DNA of 64,000 bases from the NCBI GenBank assembly GCA_036925085.1, contig JAUPFP010000006.1:5781984-5845983 (forward strand). Direction: 5' to 3'. Under the pieces are notes generated by a model. That model was not told the DNA's origin. It worked only from the letters and a program-made list of their open reading frames with translations, and searched no databases. The position numbers and the translations under genes are program-made. This DNA is from Brachycybe producta. Its lineage: Eukaryota; Arthropoda; Diplopoda; Playtdesmida; Andrognathidae. Of this stretch, positions 32,541-42,606 are shown one piece after another (the stretch's first letter is position 1; each line of letters opens with the position of its first letter).

Positions 32541-34344
32541 AGATTAGAATACAAGAGTGTCAGTTTTTTGCACATCAGACAACACTGCTTAAAACAGTAT
32601 TTCTTTAACTAATGATATATTTACAGATATGTATGCCTCTGTAACAATTAACTACTGAGTTTTATTTTTTTTATTTACCTTTTGTAAATTTACTGAGATT
32701 TTTATTTCATTCAAACAACTATATGTAGGAATGTACATTTTAAATTCTTATTTTTTTAAATTTATTTTTCTCATTTTACACCACTTTAGTGCCTTAGTAT
32801 GATAAATTATAATTAATATAAATTAATACATTATCTACAGGGTGGTTTTTCAAATGATCTTGTTTGAAACTGTGAATGCGTATTTTATTTATAGGAATTA
32901 TCATTGTGCCATTGCAAGAAATGACTTAATTTAAAAAAAAAGTATAGTTTGAGTTTTTGGCTATTTTTATATTAATTAATAATTAGTTCTTCTAAATAGT
33001 CACTTTTAAAATTTCTTAAAAAATGTTCTTTCAAGAATACTAAAAACCATCTCTTATTTAAAACAATTTTTTTTAATTTTAAAATTATATAAAGAGATAG
33101 CTGATGTTTTGATTGCATTCGTGCTCATCTTCAGAGTGTGTTGTAAGCACTTACGAAGCCCAAACTTAAAATTTTCGTTATCCTTGTAAACGCTGGCAAC
33201 TCGGTGATTATAACCGATTGTTTAATCGAACTTTAGCAAATTAGTCAATTTCGAGATGTTTGAGAGTATTCTTTCTCGATTGGTGAAGTTAAAGTTTATT
33301 GTAAGATCCAATAGTCAGAAGACGAATAGAAATATTTTCATAATTTTCAAACAAGATCAGACATTCGTTAGGATAATTTGTATGTTTTTAACTTTTTAAA
33401 CTTTGTTTTCGAAAAATTACTTTGAAAAATCTCCGCAACGAGTGCTAGCATCGTTTTTCCATTGAGCCTATTGACCCGATGTTAAGGAAGAGACGTTAAT
33501 TTTTAAAATACACAGTCACGGCGCCAATATGTTTATTTTTCATATTTAAAGTTGTCCAATATTAAGTTTTCAAAGTGCAATGTCAATGTGTGTACCTTAA
33601 ATATATGCTGATCTAGTGATAGAATAACAAAAAATTGGTAAGTGCGGTTATATTTTAAAAAAAACTATTTCAAAATCGCGAATTTCTATCTCTTATGTTA
33701 AACTCCATTGAGTACGCACAAATAAGAAGAAAAAAAAAACATCCATTAAAATGCTTGTAAAAATACCTACAAATAAATTTTAAAAAACCACAATTAAATT
33801 ACAGTGAAGCCAACACATTGGCGCATGTGCTGATTTTTTCTGGTTTTTTAAAATTATTTTTACGAGCATTTTAATGGATGTTTTTTTGCTTACGAGCGCG
33901 CATACTCAATGGAGTTTAACATAAGAGTTAGAAATTCGCGATTTTGAAATAGTTTTTAAAAATATAAAAACACTTACCAATTTTTTGTCATTCTATCACT
34001 CGATCAGCATATATTTAAGGTACACATTGCACTTTGAAAACTTAATATTGTTTATTTTAAAAATTATCATTTTTTTACATTGGGTCTATGGGCTTGTGGT
34101 GGTTTTGAGTTAGGTTGATCACAAAAATTAGAATACTAAATATTCAGACTTTTAGAAAATATAAAAATGATTCCAAGAACACATAATCACTGGATGAAGA
34201 ACTAGAACAGTAACTATGACTTATTAACAAAAACTGATTTTTACATTTTACAAAAATAGAAAATTGTAGCAAAGAGAAAGAACAGCTGAAGGCAAAAAGG
34301 AAATATTTTAGAAGGGTGAATGAAACTTAAAAAAAGAAAGGGTC

Positions 34345-34364
34345 CTTCTAGAAGGTTCTAGAAG
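34345..34364. promoter_or_regulatory. Perfect heat shock element array 1
   Basis: Four contiguous inverted pentamers of the HSF type are present: cTTCt aGAAg gTTCt aGAAg. This is an ideal binding site for trimeric heat-shock factor. It lies within the solo LTR. Binding is inferred from the motif alone. Confidence 0.7.
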
Positions 34365-34399
34365 GGTCAAAATAGTAAAACAATAGAGAAAGAGGGGTC

Positions 34400-34419
34400 C
34401 TTCTAGAAAGTTCTAGAAG
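34400..34419. promoter_or_regulatory. Perfect heat shock element array 2
   Basis: Four contiguous pentamers cTTCt aGAAa gTTCt aGAAg lie 55 bp after the first array and in the same register. The two are preceded by the same word (GGTCC), so they look like a duplicated module of the LTR. Confidence 0.7.
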
Positions 34420-36239
34420 GAAAATGTATAACTAGGTCTGTCAACGACCTGGTGATATTGTATGAAACTCTACAGGCTCAATAGAAAAACGATGTTAGCG
34501 CTCTTTGCGGAGATTTTTCGAAGTAATTTTGTGATGTAGCCTCTTAACGTGAAGTGTCTACACTTTACAGTGATGAGTTATGAAATGTTGTTATCCTGGG
34601 AAAGCGTGTGCCTATTATATTTCTATTCAAAGAACTAAATGGCTTAGGCCTGTATTACTTAAACTTAAAATGTGTAGTGAAAGTGCACTTGTCAATTTGT
34701 GCACTAACGATATACATATTAGCGTATAACTTACTTAGCGTGTACTAAGCAAAAGCATAAAGCACACTTAGTGAAAACCAAACTAAATGGTCGTTAATAA
34801 GAATTTACGTTTTTTAGTGTCGGTGTACTCTTTAAGGGTAACTGCAGATGACAGACAGTCGGCAACTGACAGAATAAATTGTATTAAGGTCGGCACACAC
34901 GACCGACAGTCTGCCTGATGTTTAGGCAGACAAAACGCAAGCGCACCCGGCCGTTAATTTGTCGGTGGTTGTGCTTGTGCGTGAATGCCTGTCATAATGG
35001 GAGATGTCTGACACACAGCAACATTTTTGAGTGTTTTTTATATTCTCTCCAATTCTCTCCATGAATTTGCAATGCACACACGCACAGCTAGCACAAGCGA
35101 CAATATAGTATATTGTATCTTGTAAGTGAAATTTTAATTTCAAACTCAGTGGTTCTTAAATATTGGCCAATTCTTTTATCCAAATTAATATAAAACTTTT
35201 TACCGAAAAAACCGGTATTTGAAAGGTCAATTTACCCGTATAACCGATGTAACAAAATAGACCAGTAATACCGGTTTACTGCTAACGATAAAACCGGTAA
35301 TGAAAACCTTAGTTGCACTGTAGTCTTTGGCATTTATTACACATTTTACAACATATGACATAAGCCTTAATTATCTTTATTTGTCATCTTGTATTGTGTT
35401 TTAACATTTGTAAAAGAGTTTATTGAAACGCAATTTCAGAATGAAAGAAAAAAATGAAAATGTACTAGACAGTTGTGGCCACCCTGTAGTTATTTTTGAA
35501 CTTTTAAGTATTTATGTATTTGGCATAAGTTAGTAATGGTCTATAGACGGAGAGTTTTATTGGTTTTATAATTTCTAGAAACATTTTTATTGCCTTGTCA
35601 CTGTGCAGTTTTGTGTTTGTTTTGATCAATTGCTAAATTAATATATGCATTTGTTCATAATGTAAATTTACTAATATTGATTTTGTTGTATATTTTGTTT
35701 ATGTTCTTGTAGTTTATTAGTTGAGTGTTTTCATTTTTTTTAACACTTTCATGATGTTTTAAATGTTTAAAATAGTAACTACTAATTTGGATAAAAATCG
35801 CCATTTTTAAGTATTTGTCAGTCATGTATGACTTCTATATTTGTGTTAAGCTCACTTCATTTAATTAAATTAATTTTAATTGAAATTTAAGTTTTTATTT
35901 TTTTTTTTTAATCTAAATAATATACAGAGTAAAAAAAAAGTCTGGTTATAGTCAATTATTTTTAGTTTGCTGTGCGATATACAAAATATTACAGTCTTAG
36001 CCAAGAAGTTATAATAAAAATATATTATTAATTTATTACTTATTTTAGATCCCCCCCCCAGTGTGTCCTAACTTAAAAAATGCAAAGGGCATTTAAGAAC
36101 GTTTTGGCGTGGAACTACGTCTTTCTCTGCATTGGTTATGAGGTAACATCCGGAGCACGGATGCAACGAAAACATGTCACACTTTGAACGCTTATTATAT
36201 CCTATGACATTGTAAAGAAAATGTAAAAGAGGTCTGTTA

Positions 36240-36715
36240 TTTTACCTTAGTCAGACCTATGTTAGGATATTGTTCCCCAATTTGGAGCCCACTCAGAAGA
36301 AACTTAAAGCACGAAATGGAAATGGTACAGCATAGGGCTGCAAGATTTGTGAAAGGGAGATACGTGTATACTGACAGTGTATCTTATATGCTTCAGGAAT
36401 TAAAATGGGAATCATTAGGAGGCCGAAGGAATGACCAAAGCCTCGCTCTTTTCGGACGTTTACTGGCAGATGATAATATTGCCCTACCTAATTAATGACT
36501 TATTAGTTATTAAATATACCATCCTTGTAAGGGAAGACGCGGGCATTCAAAGACTTTAAAAGAATTAATGGCTAGAACTGCTGCATATCTTTGGTCTTTT
36601 CCCCCATCTGTTATTAGATTATCTAATTCTCTTCCCGTTGATAGTTCTTTGTTAGAACGATTTCAATTTAACAACGATGTCTTGTTTTACCTGAATGACA
36701 ATCATTTGTGATCGA
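36240..36715 (+). pseudogene. LINE reverse transcriptase C-terminal fragment
   Basis: The frame 36259-36495 reads MLGYCSPIWSPLRRNLKHEM, EMVQHRAARFVKGRY and MLQELKWESLGGRRNDQSLA, the thumb and C-terminal region typical of non-LTR retrotransposon polymerases. After a frameshift, YLWSFPPSVIRLSNSLPVDS and a stop near 36711 complete the usual end. The catalytic palm is absent, so it is dead. It lies 0.7 kb before LRCH last exon 2. Confidence 0.85.
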
Positions 36716-37376
36716 GAGCAATCCCCCTGCCACATGGCTTTTAAGCTGATTTGCTTGAAACTAATAATCGTAGAGTACTAAATAATACACCATTAGATAG
36801 TTTATAAGGTCCCATTTATAAGAAAACAAATTTCAACCCGCCACCCCTTAACCCTTCGATACAGTAGCGTTAGAAAGTTAAGCTAAATTTCGCGTGAATA
36901 GATGATATTAGCGATGACCTGAACCCAGCATTCTGTAGTTGACGGTCAGAGCTAACGGACGTATGTGATAAACCGAAATAAAGTGGATTTAAAATTTATT
37001 TTTAGCTAAAAATTTGGTGACGAAAATTCATAGGTAATCTTAACGTTGCTATTCTACTTCTCCGAGAGAGAAAAAAATATTCTTATGGCGAGAGTGAATT
37101 TTTTGCTTTTTTGTCATTCTGTGTGAATTAGGCCAGAGGAAGTGGGCCTCTAATCTAACATATGCACAGACCATTGCAAACCAAAAGTGATTGATTATAA
37201 TCTGATTTATTTCAAACTGTATTATGAATGATAACAACGAAGACTAAATATTAAATGGGCGTCGACAAACATGTTTGCACTTTTTTGAATTGGTCACTCA
37301 TTAGTTTTGGCATTTTCTTCATTTATCTTTTATTTATTTATTTTTAGTTTTTTTTTGTTTTGTTTTCCTTATGTAG

Positions 37377-37496
37377 GACGCTTTTTGTTCAACTCACGAT
37401 ATTCTTGAAGAAAAAAACCTTCTGAAAGTTGCCACGACAGTTCATTCATTACTGAAGTTTCACAGTCGAGGAAACGGGAAACAATCCTCAATCTAA
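37377..37496 (+). CDS. LRCH: LRCH alternative last exon 2: CH domain end with soluble tail
   Basis: It is too short for routine ORF calling. Acceptor TTTTCCTTATGTAG is followed in phase 0 by DAFCSTHDILEEKNLLKVAT, then TVHSLLKFHSRGNGKQSSI and TAA at 37494. This aligns with the first last exon (D-x-x-CS-x-x-DIL) and more closely with the LHILEEKG-type end of vertebrate LRCH3. Spliced to 23391 it gives a 798-residue protein without a membrane segment. The intron would be 14 kb and would skip exon 30799-31020. Confidence 0.85.
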   Translation, partial: DAFCSTHDILEEKNLLKVATTVHSLLKFHSRGNGKQSSI

Positions 37497-39151
37497 ATAC
37501 AAATTGCACTTTATTGACAGATCGACGGGCATTAATTACTTTAAAAAAAGATAATATGAGTACTTATTCAATATCGAACATTGAATTTTTATTGAAGAGC
37601 TGAAATTATAATTTCTTGTTATAATATTCAGTATGTCCTTTTGTCTATTTGAAACTTAATTCGAGAGTTGTTTTATATTAAGTTATTTTATTGTAAAATT
37701 GTTGTTTTAATGAAATTCCTGTTTGTATTTGTATTTCACGTATAAAACGAACATTTCATTTTTATTCAGTCATTTGAAGTTAGCCTGTGTAACTCTGGAG
37801 TGTCAAAGTTCTTTCCTGAAGGCTCTCATCTATCGCCATCACCGAAATCTTTGTAATGGACGGATGATGATACGGTGATTTCTGTAATTCCCGCCACTTG
37901 TTGTCTTTGCACCTTTCTGACTCGCATGGTAGCCATACAAGGAGAAAGATAGAGCAACAGAAGATGACGGATGGCGACGTATGCTCGTTGACTCTGATGA
38001 GGATGAAGATTCATCAGAGAGGCGGTCACCGCCATCATCTGAAGAATCACCACGTTGTGAAGGGGCGCTTTACCCGCTTACCTTATGGTGCCTCCGATGG
38101 TTGCAGAGAATAACATAAAGTAAGACCACGCAGTTTCTTAATAACACAATTCATCTTTAGGTAGAAATGCAAAGAACACAACGATGAATCTTTTTAGTTA
38201 AAGAAGTGCCCACGGGCCCATTGTTGTATTACGGAATAACATCTACGTAAGACAAGTGTGAACGAATTTAAAGACAGAATGGACAACAAACAAAGGATGT
38301 CGCGGTGCTTTTATGGGCTTGGGCCTGTGCACACCCAAGCGGTGTCAACTGAACTGGCCCAAGCGACCATGCTCAGCGACGTATTCCTCCGTTCTAATAG
38401 GTTCGTATGCGCAGGGAGGGAGGGACAAATAAAAGTCGGACACCCCCAGGCTAGCATTCTGGGGGGATCACGATATACAGGGTGTTACTTCTTGAGTTTA
38501 GGTTATAGGCTATGGATGTTAAAGTAGAAACTTCGGAATCATTTTTTTTTTCAGTCTTACAACTGTGCAAACATTTATTTTGTGAATCAAATTTTACCAA
38601 ATATGCTTAACAGAAGTAGTAATTATTAGTGATACCTACGATAAGAAAGTTCAGTTTCTAGACTGAATTTTCCAAAGGGTTTAAGCTTTTTTATTTTCTT
38701 TGTAGAAAGTCAATATATCGAATTGAGATTATGCATCGAAAGTATAAGTCGAGTCATACTTTGTATTTTACATTTTTGTGCAATACTCAATTTCTCAGTT
38801 CGCTTCTTATTTTTCTCTAAGGATACTGTTTCGTAAAATGCTGAAATTCTACTTGTTAGTCATCCCAGGAAACAAAAAGGTATATTTGTAATCTGCTCGT
38901 TACATCATGCTAATTTCAGAATGGTATTTCTGGCCATACTCGTATATACGGACCTTTTTCGAATACTTTTTAATTTGTAATAACTTAATAAGGTATCACA
39001 TGCAAATGAAAAACACTTATTGAAAGTAAATTTATCTAATTTGGAAGAAAAGTTGAGTTATTTAAATTAGATAAATTCTATTTTGAGTCAGCACGTCCCC
39101 CCCCCCCCAACTAAAGCTCATTAAATACAAACACCAGTTGAATTTAGAAGT
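37497..39151. other. Region downstream of LRCH, no recognised gene
   Basis: The first ~240 bp are the likely 3' UTR and flank of LRCH last exon 2. A GC-richer block (about 37790-38480) contains an acidic open frame (37933-38118) described separately, and CpG-rich sequence with no family match. The rest to 39151 is AT-rich with a C-run near 39100. Confidence 0.45.
37933..38118 (+). other. Acidic open frame of unknown origin
   Basis: A stop-to-stop frame reads PYKEKDRATEDDGWRRMLVD, SDEDEDSSERRSPPSSEESP, RCEGALYPLTLWCLRWLQ and ends at TAA. The Asp/Glu/Ser-rich stretch resembles the disordered N-termini of some transposases or nuclear proteins, but I recognise no family. There is no convincing start or splice context. 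It may be a transposon remnant or an isolated exon. Confidence 0.2.
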
Positions 39152-39308
39152 AATCGTACCTTGGCTAGAAGAGTGGCACAAAATTAGTTTAAAGTTGCAT
39201 TTTTTCCCTATCTCAATTTAAATGTTTGCACTTCGAAAAGCTCAGCAAAGTAAGCCATGAATCTTCTCTTAACTTTAAACTCATTTTCCCCCGAGGTGTG
39301 AAATAGGC
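39152..39308. repeat. Inverted-repeat element, family A, copy 5 (deleted)
   Basis: The termini CGTACCTTGGCTAGAAGAGT and CCCCGAGGTGTGAAATAG are imperfect inverted copies. The interior GCTCAGCAAAGTAAGCCATG and ATCTTCTCTTAACTTTAAAC is shared with copies 3 and 4. Part of the left half is deleted. Confidence 0.7.
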
Positions 39309-39517
39309 GCTAAAAGCCACCATTTCTGAAAACTTTATTGATCCTTTAAAGGACCTGGTTAGAAGTAAGAATTTAGAAATACAGAAAAAAAATCTTTTCC
39401 TAACTGAAAATTCCATGTTTCCTTTTGCCTGAAAATATTAAGAAACAGAACCGATATACTCAAACGCCTGGATGGTCAAAATGCACAAAAGTTGGCTTTT
39501 TTAATTTCGTTTTTTGA

Positions 39518-39835
39518 CCTCCATTGCTGTAAAGAGCGATGGAGGTATATAGGATCATGCAAGAAAAAGTGGCAAAAAATGATGTCTGTGTGTCTGTGTG
39601 CCCGGAACCCCAATTTAGTGGGTCGAACAAGGGTTATTTTTTTTATGAATTTTTTAGAAACAAATTTTGAGTTTTTGGTCATAATTTTTTGTGGGTCGAA
39701 CAACTCGAAAACGGGGCCACCTACAATAAAATGTCATCAAACCTAAAATTATGTACACATACTGACAATGAAACTGGAAAAAATTGAAATTTTAGAGTGA
39801 TTTGATATATAAAATTTCGATTTTTTAAAAATATC
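39518..39835 (+). repeat. Dispersed element family G, left end copy 1
   Basis: It begins with a hairpin (CCTCCATTGCTGTAAAGAGC then GATGGAGGTATATAGGATCA) and runs through GATGTCTGTGTGTCTGTGTG and TTTTGAGTTTTTGGTCATAA to the (ATC)n tract at 39833. A second copy starts at 40206. No coding region is seen. Confidence 0.65.
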
Positions 39836-39842
39836 ATCATCA

Positions 39843-40195
39843 TCATTTCTTGTACCTTATCCCGCAAGCAGCAGGGTCGGCCTTGCTGGTTCTAACTCTC
39901 CACTCGCTCCGATTTTGCACCAAGCCTCCAGTGACCCCACATGCCACCATATCCCGTTTTACTACCACGTCCCAGGTTTGCTTGGGTCTTCCTCTACCCC
40001 GTTTTGTTCCCAGGTCTAAGTTCATTGCTTGCCTCAGCAGCCCATCTTCCCTGCTCCTGAGGACATGCCCAAACCACCGCAGCCTGTTTTCCTGCATCTT
40101 TTCTACTATATTTGTGCCTCCATATCTGAAATCAAGTCTTTTACATAGTTCTTCATATCTGCCAAGTTTGGTGCTTTTATCACAATGTGCACAAT
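39843..40195 (-). pseudogene. LINE reverse transcriptase C-terminal fragment (minus strand)
   Basis: A minus-strand frame (from about 40199 to 39846) reads YEELCKRLDFRYGGTNIVEK, MQENRLRWFGHVLRSREDGL, KRGRGRPKQTWDVVVKRDM and VTGGLVQNRSEWRVR. RLRWFGHV and GRGRP-x-TW-DM are the signature C-terminus of RTE-like endonuclease/reverse transcriptase proteins. The plus-strand frame over the same bases is a shadow. The 3' end is followed by a short (ATG)n tail, as common in such LINEs. Confidence 0.85.
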
Positions 40196-40205
40196 TCACC
40201 CCTTT

Positions 40206-41080
40206 TTGACCTCCATTGCTCTATAGAGCAATGGAGGTATATAGGATCATGCAACAAAAGGGGCAAAAAAAGGATGTCTGTGTGTCTGTGTGGCTGTGTG
40301 TGTCCGGAACCCGATTTAGTTCCTCGAACAACTCAAGAACGGAATGAGATAAAGACATGCAGTATTTTTTATTTGATTCCGTGGGTCAATATGAAGCTCC
40401 TGACAAAAAATTAGAAAATTTTACCCAGGGGTTATTTTTTTATGAATTTTTTAGAAACAAATTTTGAGTTTTTGGTCATAATTTTTAGTGGGTCGAACAA
40501 CTCGAAAACGGGGCCACCTACAATAAAATGTCATCAGACCTAAAATGATGTAAACATTCTGACGATGAAACTGGAAAAAAATTGGAATTTTAGAGCGATT
40601 CGATATATAAAATTTCGATTTTTTAAAAACGTAATTTTTTTTAAAAAAAATTTCGATTCTTCCTCTTTTCAGTTGTAGCATTCGAAAGGGGGGACTTTTC
40701 TATTATTTAGGAGGGGTGTTCCTTTCTATGTTCTGTTATTATTTTTGTATATTAGAATACATGTGACGTATATTCATTCTAAACCATATTATTACAAAAG
40801 AATGACGCATGCACATCACATGTAACTATGTCATGTTCTTGAATACATACAGGTGTTTATCTATATACACATGCGCACAAGTGTGTACATGTGCGTACAC
40901 ATGCGCACAAGTGTGTACATGTGCGTACACATGCGCACACGTGTGTACATGTGCGTACACATGCGCACACGTGTATACATGTGCGTACTCATGCGCACAC
41001 ATGTAACAATGAAAAAAAAGTTGGTTATTTGATATATGAAAGCATATATTAAAGCAATGGAGGTCTATAGGGTTCCTTGA
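40206..41080 (+). repeat. Dispersed element family G, copy 2, with small minisatellite
   Basis: It begins with the perfect hairpin CCTCCATTGCTCTATAGAGC / AATGGAGG and ends near 41080 with GCAATGGAGGTCTATAGG, an end-like copy of the same motif. The interior is shared with copy 1 and includes TTTTGAGTTTTTGGTCATAA. The segment from 40656 is repeated from 41299, including the start of the 30 bp minisatellite. Confidence 0.6.
40868..41005. repeat. 30 bp minisatellite, short array
   Basis: About four to five units of a 30 bp repeat built from ACACATGCGCACAAGTGTGT and ACATGTGCGT. It is the same family as the long array at 41505-42462. Because 30 is a multiple of 3, the repeat creates stop-free peptide frames such as CAYTCAQV. 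Confidence 0.9.
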
Positions 41081-41107
41081 ATCCCTTGTTTACACCAAGC
41101 TACTGGA

Positions 41108-41287
41108 CTATTTACAATCCTTGCACTCGTTTCTATCCTCACTCCGAATCATGAAGAGATCAATCTGGGATTCTCCTGCCCTGCTCTTAAAAGTAATCAA
41201 ATGTTCCTCTCGCTTCTGGAATAGTGTGTTTGCTAAAATTAACTTATGTGCCACTGCCGCCTCCAGGATACTCTCCCTCTCCCTTTT
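41108..41287 (-). pseudogene. LINE endonuclease-domain fragment (minus strand)
   Basis: The minus-strand frame reads ESILEAAVAHKLILANTLFQ, KREEHLITFKSRAGESQIDL, FMIRSEDRNECKDCK, then a stop. KREEHL-T-x-S...QIDxF is diagnostic for the C-terminal part of the apurinic-type endonuclease of RTE-like LINEs. It lies upstream, on the same strand, of the reverse transcriptase tail at 39843-40195. It is too short for the usual ORF list and is not functional. Confidence 0.8.
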
Positions 41288-41298
41288 TTAGGACAAAT

Positions 41299-41504
41299 CG
41301 AGATTCTTCCTCTTTCCAGTTGTAGCATTCGAAAGGGGGACTTTTCTATTATTTAGGAGGGGTGTTCCTTTCTATGTTCTGTTAATATTTTTGTATATTA
41401 GAATACATGTGACGTATTTTCATTTTAAACCATATTACAAATGAATCACGCATGTGCATCACATGTAACTATGTCATGTACGTGAGTACATACATGTGTA
41501 TATA
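41299..41504 (+). repeat. Second copy of the 40656-40868 segment
   Basis: GATTCTTCCTCTTTCCAGTT, GTAGCATTCGAAAGGGGGAC, TTTCTATTATTTAGGAGGGG and TAGAATACATGTGACGTAT repeat the segment at 40656-40868 with few differences. In both places a 30 bp minisatellite follows, so the whole unit appears duplicated about 640 bp apart. Confidence 0.85.
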
Positions 41505-42462
41505 CACATATGCACATGCGCATAAGCACATACGCACTATATACACATGTGCACACGTGTACATGTGCCTACACATGCGCACACGTGTACACGTGCGTAC
41601 ACATGTGCACAAGTGTAAATGTGCATACACATGCGCACAAGTGCATATATTTGCATACACATGTGCACAAGTGCATACATGTGCGTACTCATGCACACAA
41701 GTGCGTGCATGTGCGTATGCATGCACACAAGTGCATATATGTGCGTATGCATGCACACAAGTGCATACATGTGCGTACACATGCATACACATACGCACAA
41801 GTGTGTAAATGTGCGTACACATGCGCACAAGTGCATACATGTGCGTATGCATGTGCACAAGTGCATACATGTGCGTATGCATGTGCACAAGTGCATACAT
41901 GTGCGTATGCATGCGCACAAGTGCATACATGTGCGTATGCATGCATACACATGCGCACAGGTGCATAAATGTGCGTACACATGCGCACAAGTGCGTACAT
42001 GTGCGTACACATGCGCACAAGTGCATACATGTGTGTACGCATGTGCACAAGTGCGTACATGTGTACGCAGGCGCACAAGTGTGTACATGTGTGTACGCAG
42101 GCGCACAAGTGTGTACATGTGTGTACGCAGGCGCACAAGTGTGTACATGTGCATATGCAGGCGCACAAGTGTGTACATGTGCATACGCAGGCGCACAAGT
42201 GCGTACATGTGCATACGCAGGCACAGAAGTGCGTACATGTGCGTACGCAGGCACACAAGTGCGTACATGTGCGTACGCAGGCACACAAGTGCGTTCATGT
42301 GCGTACGCAGGCACACAAGTGCGTTCATGTGCGTACGCAGGCACACAAGTGCATACATGTGCATATGCAGGCACACAAGTGCATATGTGCGTACGCATGC
42401 ACGCACGTACGTACATGTGCGTATGCATGCATGCACGTGTGTACATGTGCGTACTCATGCAG
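41505..42462. repeat. 30 bp minisatellite, long array (~32 units)
   Basis: Units are mostly 30 bp and based on GTGCGTACACATGCGCACAA with GTGCATACAT. From about 42065 a variant with ACGCAGGCACACAAGTGCGT takes over. The sequence is largely alternating purine and pyrimidine. It gives long Cys/His/Tyr-rich frames on both strands (up to 329 codons) that are repeat artefacts. Confidence 0.92.
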
Positions 42463-42606
42463 GCACAATGAAAAAAGTTGGTTATTTGATATATGAAAGC
42501 ATATACATGTATGAGAGCAATAGAGACCTATAGGATTCCTTGAATGCGTTATTACTAAGTCTACAGGCATTTAAGGAACTGAGAACTTCGTGATATAACT
42601 GCGACT

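Larger units (their letters stand above)
34095..34474. mobile_element. Solo LTR (380 bp) with 4 bp target duplication
   Basis: The insertion begins TGTGGTGG, ends CTCTACA, and is flanked on both sides by GGCT (34091-34094 and 34475-34478). The host element shows the uninterrupted target in other copies. TG...CA ends with a 4 bp duplication fit an LTR, for example of a Gypsy or Pao element, left after recombination. It contains no coding region. Orientation is uncertain; if read on the minus strand, the heat-shock-type motifs fall in the promoter-side part. Confidence 0.7.
33395..34545. mobile_element. Fold-back element family B, long copy carrying an LTR insertion
   Basis: Both ends of family B are present: ATTACTTTGAAAAATCTCCG on the left, and GATTTTTCGAAGTAATTTTG then TGATGTAGCCTCTTAA on the right. 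The fold-back centre is near 33830. The right arm is interrupted by a 380 bp insertion at 34095-34474. Without it the arm would read continuously through CTATGGGCTCAATAG. Confidence 0.85.
31021..37376. other. LRCH sequence between the two alternative last exons
   Basis: This 6.4 kb stretch is 3' UTR or flanking sequence of the membrane form and intron of the soluble form. It contains a family E element (31490-31888), a MITE (32344-32540), a family B element with an LTR inserted in it (33395-34545) and a LINE fragment (36240-36715). Near 35190-35310 is a short stretch rich in ACCGGT words. No other exon is evident. Confidence 0.55.

Noticed and set aside
34095-34474. Helitron as the identity of the HSE-bearing insertion
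   Set aside because: There is no TC start or CTRR end with a proper 3' hairpin, and a 4 bp target duplication is present, which Helitrons do not make. A TG...CA solo LTR fits better.
35190-35310. ACCGGT-rich stretch as the seed of the CCGG satellite at 47.9 kb
   Set aside because: The shared words are short (AAAACCGGTA versus AAAACCGGTT) and no longer alignment is visible.
39850-40209. 119-codon plus-strand frame
   Set aside because: It is the antisense shadow of the LINE reverse transcriptase fragment read clearly on the minus strand.
41469-42533. Cys/His/Tyr-rich frames on both strands (up to 329 codons), looking like metal-binding or toxin-like cysteine proteins
   Set aside because: They are translations of the 30 bp minisatellite, whose length is a multiple of 3. 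Several frames on both strands are open at once, as expected of a repeat and not of a gene.
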